A stretch of 6,093 nucleotides of DNA from Lachnospiraceae bacterium (GTDB taxonomy: Bacteria > Bacillota_A > Clostridia > Lachnospirales > Lachnospiraceae), in contig JAQUUB010000178.1 in the NCBI GenBank assembly GCA_028694115.1, forward strand, positions 1 through 6,093, given 5' to 3'. How positions within the stretch are numbered: position 1 is the first letter of the stretch; every line of letters begins with the position of its first letter. Of this stretch, positions 1 to 5,130 are shown piece after piece. The notes under the pieces are model-generated. The model was not told the DNA's origin. It worked only from the letters and a program-made list of their open reading frames with translations, and ran no database searches. The translations under genes were made by a program, and so were the position numbers.

Positions 1-265
1 TAGAGATAATGGCATGAACTTCTCCCTCATATCTTGAATCTATCGGAGGAAGCTCACACACAATGCCAAGCGTACTAAGTCCACTACGCGGAAAAATATA
101 TCCTGCATATCCATCTGGTATTCTGACACCAAACCCTAATGGCAGTTTGCTGATCTGCCCTGGTTTAAGAACCTGACTACATGGACTAAATACATCTGCA
201 CCTGTATCATTATCATGAGCTCTCACTGGACTCCTTCCACCAAAATCAATTAGCTGTATCTTCAT
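1..265 (-). CDS. dut: dUTPase (dUTP diphosphatase), 3'-truncated by the window edge
   Basis: Trimeric-type dUTPase, which hydrolyses dUTP to dUMP and pyrophosphate, keeping uracil out of DNA and supplying dUMP for thymidylate synthesis. Only the first 88 residues are in the window; the remainder, with motifs 4 and 5, lies beyond the left edge. Three of the five family motifs are visible: motif 1 as DTGADVFSP (about residues 20-28), motif 2 as PRSGLSTLGI (59-68), and motif 3 as PPIDSRYEGEV (73-83), with the expected catalytic Asp76 and the sugar-stacking Tyr79. The ATG at 265 is preceded by AAGGAG at 272-277 with 6-nt spacing, which fixes the start. The gene overlaps the end of the thyX-like gene by 20 nt, so the two are probably translationally coupled. 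dut and thyX are consecutive steps (dUTP to dUMP to dTMP), which supports both calls. Family identification is firm; whether the C-terminus is intact cannot be seen. Confidence 0.93.
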   Translation of the reverse strand, partial: MKIQLIDFGGRSPVRAHDNDTGADVFSPCSQVLKPGQISKLPLGFGVRIPDGYAGYIFPRSGLSTLGIVCELPPIDSRYEGEVHAIIS

Positions 266-1040
266 GCTTTTCTCCTTCCTCCGTTTCAAATTGTCCGGTA
301 TCTAGAATCTTCGGAAAATCCACGTGGATAATGTCGATTACTGTCATAGTAGGCAGAATACTTTTCCCGCAAGTCATCTTTCCTTCTTCACAGATTCCAT
401 TCATACAGTAAGGTCCACAATCAGAGAACAGTTCAGTATTCTGACTGATCAACTGCTCCCAAATCCGTAGCATTACATATCTGGTTTCTGCTGTATTTCT
501 TCTGCAAGTTCTCTGATGGATCATGTGCTTCCACTGATATGGCGTTGCACTAATCAGGAGAATATTTCTCATGCCCTGTGGTGCACAATATCCAGCAGAA
601 TCATTATCTACACCTGCCTCTACCATCTCCTGATAACGATGCATCGCCTCTTTACTCTGCTTAATATAGATTTCTTCCTGTGAACTATCTAACAGTTCAT
701 ATGGAACCACGAAATCTTTCACTCCGGAATAATCACTGTATTGCAAGCTCGATGACATATATTTCACTTCATTCTGATGTCTTGTAATCTGTGCCAAGAA
801 TCTTCTGGAAGCTCCCACCACTACTATATTGATCACAGAAAACTTCTGTATTGTAGGATGTGGTAACTTCACTAAGTTCTTCACGGTAGATCTTTCATAT
901 GGTTTTTCATACAGACCCATAAAATCATCAAGGCAGGTAATCTGATGACCTCGCTGTGTTAATCTAGCTGCACATACCATCAGTTTCTCTGCCTGATCAA
1001 TAGATTCTGGAATAAGAATCTTTACTTCGATTTTTCTCAT
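246..1040 (-). CDS. thyX: Divergent FAD-dependent thymidylate synthase (ThyX family)
   Basis: 264-residue ThyX-like protein. The family makes dTMP from dUMP with methylenetetrahydrofolate, NAD(P)H and FAD, normally as a cytosolic homotetramer. Seen: a conserved first half leading into SRRFLAQITRHQ, where the ThyX signature RHR-x7-S appears as R87-H88-Q89-x7-S97, followed by SLQYSDYSG (98-106). The second conserved half has CAPQGMRNILLISATPYQW (152-170), then HMIHQRTCRRNTAETRYVM (172-190), matching the family's substrate-binding region with its A-x-E-x-R element. The third signature residue is Gln instead of Arg. A four-cysteine cluster (C208, C212, C217, C224) near the C-terminus could bind metal. 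The start is the ATG at 1040: GGAGG at 1047-1051 lies 6 nt upstream, whereas the longer TTG start at 1058 has no suitable site. It overlaps the preceding Nmad1-like gene by 44 nt and dut by 20 nt. Family membership is confident; canonical activity is likely but unproven because of the signature change. Confidence 0.87.
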   Translation of the reverse strand: MRKIEVKILIPESIDQAEKLMVCAARLTQRGHQITCLDDFMGLYEKPYERSTVKNLVKLPHPTIQKFSVINIVVVGASRRFLAQITRHQNEVKYMSSSLQYSDYSGVKDFVVPYELLDSSQEEIYIKQSKEAMHRYQEMVEAGVDNDSAGYCAPQGMRNILLISATPYQWKHMIHQRTCRRNTAETRYVMLRIWEQLISQNTELFSDCGPYCMNGICEEGKMTCGKSILPTMTVIDIIHVDFPKILDTGQFETEEGEKHEDTAN

Positions 1041-1362
1041 AAGACTCCTCCTCGACAATTGCTTTCAGAATGAACAAATAGTTGATTGTATCTGTAATCT
1101 TTTCATCCCATTTTTCTATTGGATAATCTGCTTTATCCATACACATATCTGATATAGAAATCAGATGTTTCGACAACATTCCCATAAGTGCTGCTTTAGG
1201 TGTTATATTCATCATGGAAGCTGCTCTTTTGAAATGTCCTAACCTGTCCCTCTGCGTATCCTCTAATGCATCAGGGGCATATTCTTCCCCCTTTGATCTG
1301 AGAATCACATCGCACATCTCCATCTGTGCTATGAGAATATAATTAAATTGTTTCTGTGTCAT
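997..1362 (-). CDS. Nmad1/DUF1599-like protein (nucleotide-modification-associated domain)
   Basis: 121-residue, probably all-helical cytosolic protein resembling the DUF1599 family, renamed nucleotide modification associated domain 1 (Nmad1), which is found in phages and mobile elements. Visible family-like features in order: a K-x2-E-Y element (about 24-28), D-R-L-x-H-F (39-44) followed by a helical K-R-A-A segment, K-H-L-I-S-I-S-D-M (65-73), and W-D-E-K-I-T-D-x-I-N-Y (85-95) leading into a helix ending in EEE. The acidic E-K-x2-D-x2-N-Y pattern recalls all-alpha NTP pyrophosphatases such as MazG, but that is inference. No biochemical role is established to my knowledge. The gene begins one base after the stop of the JAB/ArdC gene. 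AGGAGG lies at 1375-1380, 12 nt from the ATG, and a second GAGAGG lies closer, at 1368-1373. Its end overlaps thyX by 44 nt, placing it in one thymidylate/dUTP operon. The tail after residue 107 is polar and probably unstructured. Confidence 0.72.
   Translation of the reverse strand: MTQKQFNYILIAQMEMCDVILRSKGEEYAPDALEDTQRDRLGHFKRAASMMNITPKAALMGMLSKHLISISDMCMDKADYPIEKWDEKITDTINYLFILKAIVEEESYEKNRSKDSYSRIY
1041..1053 (-). promoter_or_regulatory. Ribosome binding site deciding the thyX start
   Basis: GAGGAGGAGTCTT directly precedes the ATG at 1040. The GGAGG core at 1047-1051 gives an ideal 6-nt spacing. This favours ATG 1040 over the upstream in-frame TTG at 1058, which would add six residues and would include this Shine-Dalgarno within the coding sequence. 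Confidence 0.85.
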
Positions 1363-1363
1363 A

Positions 1364-3706
1364 CTAGCCTCTCTCCTCCTTCGTTTTCGTAACCTTAGGT
1401 TTCTTAGATGGTGTTTTTTTCTTGATTTCCTCCTTCAGCTTTCCTTTTACAGATGTTCTTTTCTTAGGTTCCTTCTTCTCTGGTTCCTCTGCTTTTAATG
1501 GTTGATTATCCACTCCGGTAAATCCGTGTGCTTCCGCATTTTGCGTAATCTTTTCAACCAGACTACTTAGCAATGAATCCTCTGGTCTCTTTTCTACCGA
1601 TGATGGCGCTGCACTTTTTTCACCTAAAAGATTTTCTCCATTAAAATAGAACTCTCCATCATCTTTTTTTGCTATAGTCACAAGTTCTTTTCCCAGCTGT
1701 TTAATCTCGTCTTCTGAATGGACATCTGTTTGAAGGAAGGTTTCTATTTTATTCTGAATCTCTATAACTGCATCCTTTGTAAGATTGGAATCTATATTTA
1801 AAGATGATGCGTATTCTCCAATCATCAGATTTCCCCTATCCTGATCTTCCAAATAGATTTTTGTGAAAGCATCTGCTGCTAATGCAATCGTTTCTCTCAC
1901 ATGCTCTAATTCTGTATCAATAGATGTAATCATTTCTGCAGCTGCGACTCTAATGGTATCTAAGGATTTCTTTAATTCAGGAAGTTCTTTTCCTTCGGAC
2001 CATCCTGCCACATATCCAAAAGAGTAATCTGATGTATTAATTCCATAATGCTGGCATACCGCATAAGCTACGCTCTCGGCTTCTACTTCCTTGCTATTTC
2101 TGCTCTGGGTAGAATCTAGGATGTTAATATCATCTTTTGCATGGAGCTTCTGATGTGCCATTTCATGAATTGCTGTTTTTACTGTCTGCACTTCGCTCAT
2201 ACCATCCTGGATTGCAATTCTTTTTTCTGTCTGATGATAGAATCCCTTGGCTCCGCTATCGATATCCTCAAAAGAAATAGGAATAGGACATACCTTTTTC
2301 AATGCTTCCATCAAAGTGCCATAGCCTTCTATATTGCCGACCAGTTCATCTACTCCAATACTTGAAATCTCTTTTCCATCTGTCTGTGAAATATCGAAAG
2401 TGCGTACCACCTTAAAGGCTTTCATGGTAATATCTACCTTTTCCTTTACTGGTTCTCCATCCTGATCTACGATTGGCTGACCTGTTGTTTTATCCAACTT
2501 ATTCTGCTCACGCTGAATGGTGTATGGAGATGGTGCTAAGATTTTAATCCCCTTTTCTCCCTTTTTGACATATCTCCCCATAGCTTTCCATCCTGTGAAG
2601 CTCTGACACATGGAAGCTTTACCTTCTGTCTGCATGGCAATTAGGAGCATATTGTTAAGGGAATACGTTGGAAGCTTTGCCATAACATCTAAGAATCTTT
2701 TATAATCCTCGCTGTTAAATATCCCCTGTACTCCTTGCTCTAACTGCGTCATGACATCTTTTAGCTGCTCTGACTGTTTTTCCCTGGATTCGATTATCTG
2801 TAATTTTTTCTCAATGGTCTCTGGCACCTTACCTATAATCTCTTTCTCCGGGAACTGATGAATCATTTCTGCAATAGCAAATTGCGCCAGTCCATTATCT
2901 CCAATGTCCGGTACGTATCCCAGAATATCTACATCGATTCTTTTTACTGTCATGATATCTATTTCTGTAAATAATTCAGGATCCTCGGTATCAGTTACTC
3001 TTACTGCTATTGTTGGAATTCCATTCATTCGATCTGGTGGAATCTTATTAAATAGTTCAATCGCTTCCTTCAGCGTTGCTACATTCTCATGAAGTTCTCC
3101 AAGATTATGGAACTCTCCACATTCTGCAACCGTAAAGCTTACGACTCTCTTACTTTCCGTTTTATCTGGTTTAGTCATAGTTGCTGTTTCAGCCACTTTC
3201 ATTCCCTCCAATTCTATTTTATCGATGTCATCTGTAAACTGCATATTAGAGAATGGAATCGTTCCTTTTTCCTGAAATGAATAGTATTTATCCTTCGCAC
3301 CTACAATGACATGATCAATTAACTTAATACCCATAAGAGAACATACTTGATTCATGCGATCTGTTATTATGACATCCTCTTTACTTGGATTCATATTTCC
3401 TGACGGATGAAAATGAGCCATCAATATAGAGGATGCATTTGACAAAATTGCTGTTTTCATTACTTCTCTTGGATGTACAATACTTTGATCTAACGCACCC
3501 ATGCTGACAATATTCATACTAATTGGCTGTAAATTACTTTTCAGATTCACTATTGCAACCACTTCCCTGTCATACTCATGAAAGGTATCCGCAAGCAATT
3601 GTATCACTGCCTGTGGATTATTTAGTGGAACTTCACTGACAAGGGGTGGCATATCTACCATCCGTATTGCTACCTGTCTTAAATCATGCTTCCATTTATT
3701 CTCCAT
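1364..3706 (-). CDS. Polyvalent RadC-like JAB / ArdC-like / zincin fusion protein
   Basis: 780-residue protein of conjugative-element type. Domains in order, numbered from ATG 3706: (1) RadC-like JAB/MPN domain, about 20-150, with Glu48 and the JAMM metal site H98-x-H100-P-S-G then P-S-x2-D111; (2) a domain around 188-290, beginning with FTVAECGEFHNLGE, typical of large Firmicute mobile-element proteins (YodL/LPD-type; exact family not assigned); (3) ArdC-like N-terminal domain, about 315-435, with LNNMLL and the FTGWKAMGRYVKKGEKGI region, a fold that binds ssDNA in ArdC; (4) zincin domain with HEMAH at 514-518 (bases 2153-2167) and the downstream E-x-E-A-E-S-V-A-Y element (540-548) supplying the likely third ligand; (5) a helical segment and a very lysine-rich tail, about 740-780. 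No signal peptide or membrane segment, so it is cytosolic. The role is inferred as antirestriction or protection of incoming single-stranded element DNA. It overlaps the small gene before it by 11 nt and is followed one base later by the Nmad1-like gene. Confidence 0.88.
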   Translation of the reverse strand: MENKWKHDLRQVAIRMVDMPPLVSEVPLNNPQAVIQLLADTFHEYDREVVAIVNLKSNLQPISMNIVSMGALDQSIVHPREVMKTAILSNASSILMAHFHPSGNMNPSKEDVIITDRMNQVCSLMGIKLIDHVIVGAKDKYYSFQEKGTIPFSNMQFTDDIDKIELEGMKVAETATMTKPDKTESKRVVSFTVAECGEFHNLGELHENVATLKEAIELFNKIPPDRMNGIPTIAVRVTDTEDPELFTEIDIMTVKRIDVDILGYVPDIGDNGLAQFAIAEMIHQFPEKEIIGKVPETIEKKLQIIESREKQSEQLKDVMTQLEQGVQGIFNSEDYKRFLDVMAKLPTYSLNNMLLIAMQTEGKASMCQSFTGWKAMGRYVKKGEKGIKILAPSPYTIQREQNKLDKTTGQPIVDQDGEPVKEKVDITMKAFKVVRTFDISQTDGKEISSIGVDELVGNIEGYGTLMEALKKVCPIPISFEDIDSGAKGFYHQTEKRIAIQDGMSEVQTVKTAIHEMAHQKLHAKDDINILDSTQSRNSKEVEAESVAYAVCQHYGINTSDYSFGYVAGWSEGKELPELKKSLDTIRVAAAEMITSIDTELEHVRETIALAADAFTKIYLEDQDRGNLMIGEYASSLNIDSNLTKDAVIEIQNKIETFLQTDVHSEDEIKQLGKELVTIAKKDDGEFYFNGENLLGEKSAAPSSVEKRPEDSLLSSLVEKITQNAEAHGFTGVDNQPLKAEEPEKKEPKKRTSVKGKLKEEIKKKTPSKKPKVTKTKEERG

Positions 3707-3857
3707 TCGAACCACCTATAGGAACGCTCACACTAAAGTCCTGATTTTTATAGGTTTTCAGCTTTTCTAATACGGACTTTGGTGTGGAAACCTTTTCTTT
3801 TTCACGAAGATGTTTCATTCCTTCCACATAATTTACATATCTTGTTTTTCTTGCCAT
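3696..3857 (-). CDS. Small unrecognised protein (53 aa)
   Basis: Short open frame of 53 residues beginning MARKTRYVNYVEGMKHLREK and ending in a glycine/serine-rich tail (IGGSNGE). I do not recognise a family. It is basic at the N-terminus, probably helical up to about residue 36 (charged residues spaced as in an amphipathic helix, then a second segment SVLEKLKTY), and has no cysteine, signal peptide or membrane segment. Reality as a gene is supported by an excellent Shine-Dalgarno (AAGGAGG, core 3867-3871, 9 nt before the ATG) and by an 11-nt overlap with the start of the JAB/ArdC gene, whose own binding site lies within this frame. It is therefore the first gene of the accessory operon, right after the terminator-like hairpin at 3889-3919. 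A small basic protein here could be a partner or regulator of the large protein, but no function can be assigned. Confidence 0.68.
   Translation of the reverse strand: MARKTRYVNYVEGMKHLREKEKVSTPKSVLEKLKTYKNQDFSVSVPIGGSNGE
3712..3717 (-). promoter_or_regulatory. Ribosome binding site deciding the JAB/ArdC start
   Basis: AGGTGG, one mismatch from AGGAGG, sits 5 nt before the ATG at 3706 and lies inside the end of the 53-residue gene. The in-frame GTG at 3715 overlaps this motif and has no site of its own, so ATG 3706 is the better start. Placement inside the upstream gene suggests translational coupling. Confidence 0.65.
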
Positions 3858-3861
3858 TGGC

Positions 3862-3873
3862 ACTGTCCTCCTT
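3862..3873 (-). promoter_or_regulatory. Strong ribosome binding site of the 53-aa gene
   Basis: AAGGAGGA, with its GGAGG core at 3867-3871, lies 9 nt before the ATG at 3857. It is the main evidence that the 53-residue frame is translated. The stop of a possible 20-codon leader frame (TGA at 3873-3875) touches this site. Confidence 0.75.
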
Positions 3874-3888
3874 CATTTTTTTTCATAG

Positions 3889-3919
3889 AAAAAGGCATAC
3901 GGAATTTCTTCCATACACC
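3889..3919 (-). terminator. Intrinsic terminator after the DUF4366-like gene
   Basis: On the minus strand an 11-nt arm (3909-3919) pairs fully with an 11-nt arm (3894-3904), including three G-T wobbles, around a GAAA tetraloop (3905-3908), and is followed at once by five T residues (3889-3893). This is a textbook Rho-independent terminator. It lies 29 bases past the stop of the DUF4366-like gene and 32 bases before the start of the 53-aa gene, so it separates the transfer block from the accessory block or acts as an attenuator between them. Confidence 0.85.
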
Positions 3920-3947
3920 TTGTTATCTGCTCCATGAAGATTTCTGA

Positions 3948-4751
3948 TTATTCTTCCTTTGCTTCCTCCGCATCAAAATCCTCTTCGATTTCTTCATCCT
4001 TGAATTCATCCTCGTCCTCATCTAAATCCAAGATAATATTGTCATCCTCATCAGAATAATCTAAATCTGGATCAGGTCCTGGTGTAGAAGACTTTGTTTT
4101 CTTAGAACTCTTCATGTATAAGAATCCACCAATACCACCAATGGTAACAATCAGCACCAATGCCATCACTCCAATAGGTGATTTCTTTTCCTTTTCAGGT
4201 TCCTTCTCTTCTTCCGGGGTAGGTTCCTCAGTTGGCTCTTCTGTTACCTCACTAGATTCTTCCGTAGTACCTGCAATAGATTCTACATAAGCTTTCGCAT
4301 CCTCATCGTCCATCAGTTTCAAAAGATCTGATTCATCAACCATATTTAAGAAATGGACTGTCTCATCTCCTTCATCATCACGATCGATAATGATATAGAA
4401 GTAATTTCCTGTTTTTGTTACAACAGTAATAAACTGCTTGCCACCAACCTCAATGGATCCGTAATCATCCATCAAATTCAGATTTCCATCTGGTGTAAGT
4501 GGTCCAAAGTTTTCTTCCACTACTGGCTCTTTTTCCTGTTCTGTACCTTCGCACATGGTAATGTCCTCCTTACATACTGGACAATCCGAATTTACTTCAT
4601 CCTCTGTACATTTTACTTCACAGTTACATTCTGGAACCTGTGCGAAGGCTGTCATTGGTGTAACTCCAATAAATAATGCAGATACTATCGCAAGAGCACC
4701 TGCAAATTTTGCTTTCATTTTTGTTCTAATCTTAGTTTTCATCATCTTCAT
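3948..4751 (-). CDS. DUF4366/CD1107-like membrane-anchored mobile-element protein
   Basis: 267-residue protein of the family annotated as DUF4366 or CD1107-family mobile element protein, a conserved but uncharacterised part of clostridial conjugative-element transfer regions. Seen: a basic N-terminus and hydrophobic signal peptide with a likely cut after AFA (about 38); six cysteines at 42, 44, 48, 57, 60 and 67, suggesting a metal site or disulfides; the conserved core FGPLTPDGNLNLMDDYG (82-98) and KQFITVVTKTGNYFYIIIDR (105-124); a Glu/Pro-rich linker (163-190); a membrane helix (about 193-213) followed by a basic stop-transfer stretch; and a very acidic C-terminal tail (about 228-267). The predicted topology is type I: cysteine/core region outside, acidic tail in the cytoplasm. 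The gene overlaps the DUF4315-like gene by 20 nt. GGAGG at 4755-4759 is only 3 nt from the first ATG but 9 nt from the third-codon ATG at 4745, so translation may begin there. A role in the mating channel is inferred from context. Confidence 0.88.
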   Translation of the reverse strand: MKMMKTKIRTKMKAKFAGALAIVSALFIGVTPMTAFAQVPECNCEVKCTEDEVNSDCPVCKEDITMCEGTEQEKEPVVEENFGPLTPDGNLNLMDDYGSIEVGGKQFITVVTKTGNYFYIIIDRDDEGDETVHFLNMVDESDLLKLMDDEDAKAYVESIAGTTEESSEVTEEPTEEPTPEEEKEPEKEKKSPIGVMALVLIVTIGGIGGFLYMKSSKKTKSSTPGPDPDLDYSDEDDNIILDLDEDEDEFKDEEIEEDFDAEEAKEE

Positions 4752-5067
4752 ATTCCTCCATATCTTCCTCTAATTCATCATCAGTTTCTTTCTTATCAGT
4801 TGCGCTAGTTGTACTACTCATATAGGATGGCTGTGTCTGTCCTATAAAAGCTGCTCCAGCACCTGGTAACTGTCCGGATGCCGCCATCTGTAAGAACTGT
4901 GCAACCTGTTCCGGTGTAAGTTTTAAAGCACTTACATCTGCTAATACCTGAGAATTTTCTGCTTCACGAAGCTTATCCTCTGCCTGTTTCACTTTTGCTT
5001 CGGCATCTGCTCTACGCTGTCTTGCTCTATCAAGATCTGCACGAAGTTTATCTAATTTTTCATACAT
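4732..5067 (-). CDS. DUF4315-like small coiled-coil protein
   Basis: 111-residue cytosolic protein matching the DUF4315 family usually found between the NlpC/P60 peptidase and the DUF4366 protein in clostridial conjugative elements. Visible: an N-terminal coiled coil (about 1-39) rich in alternating Arg/Lys, Ala and Glu; a short helix with LTPEQVAQFLQMAASGQLPG (50-69), which marks the family's conserved part; a low-complexity Ser/Thr linker (81-90); and an acidic tail from about 96 (DDELEEDMEEYEDDEN). No signal peptide or membrane segment. The start is supported by GGAGG at 5075-5079, 7 nt before the ATG. The stop lies inside the DUF4366-like gene, a 20-nt overlap that implies coupled translation and perhaps a joint role. 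Molecular function is unknown; the coiled coil suggests oligomerisation or binding to a transfer-machinery component. Confidence 0.85.
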   Translation of the reverse strand: MYEKLDKLRADLDRARQRRADAEAKVKQAEDKLREAENSQVLADVSALKLTPEQVAQFLQMAASGQLPGAGAAFIGQTQPSYMSSTTSATDKKETDDELEEDMEEYEDDEN

Positions 5068-5087
5068 CGCAATTCCTCCAATTCTTT

Positions 5088-5119
5088 AAAAAAGCAGCTC
5101 CTTTTTTCAGAGAACTGCT
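5088..5119 (-). terminator. Terminator-like hairpin between the peptidase and DUF4315-like genes
   Basis: On the minus strand AGCAGTTC (5112-5119) pairs with GAGCTGCT (5093-5100), seven Watson-Crick pairs and one G-T wobble, with a loop of about 11 nt, and the stem runs into a six-base T tract (5088-5093). It lies 11 bases past the peptidase stop and 20 bases before the DUF4315-like start, with no obvious promoter between. It is therefore more likely a partial terminator that lowers downstream expression, or an mRNA 3'-end stabiliser, than a full operon end. Confidence 0.65.
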
Positions 5120-5130
5120 ACTACATAGTT

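Noticed and set aside
1041..1058. Longer TTG start for the thyX-like gene
   Set aside because: The strong GGAGG at 1047-1051 is spaced for ATG 1040 and would lie inside the extended coding sequence.
2141..2365. Plus-strand open frames within the JAB/ArdC gene (also 2904-3092 and 3089-3280)
   Set aside because: They lie antisense to a well-supported coding sequence with recognisable domains, and their translations show no family features.
3707..3715. Longer GTG start for the JAB/ArdC gene
   Set aside because: No ribosome binding site before GTG 3715; AGGTGG is well placed for ATG 3706.
3873..3935. 20-codon minus-strand frame between the DUF4366-like and 53-aa genes as a gene of its own
   Set aside because: No convincing Shine-Dalgarno before its ATG, and it runs through the terminator hairpin. 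Kept only as a possible leader frame in the attenuator finding.
4353..4773. Plus-strand frames opposite the DUF4366-like and DUF4315-like genes
   Set aside because: Their Phe/Ile/Cys-rich translations are what antisense of acidic and lysine-rich coding sequence produces; no motif was recognised.
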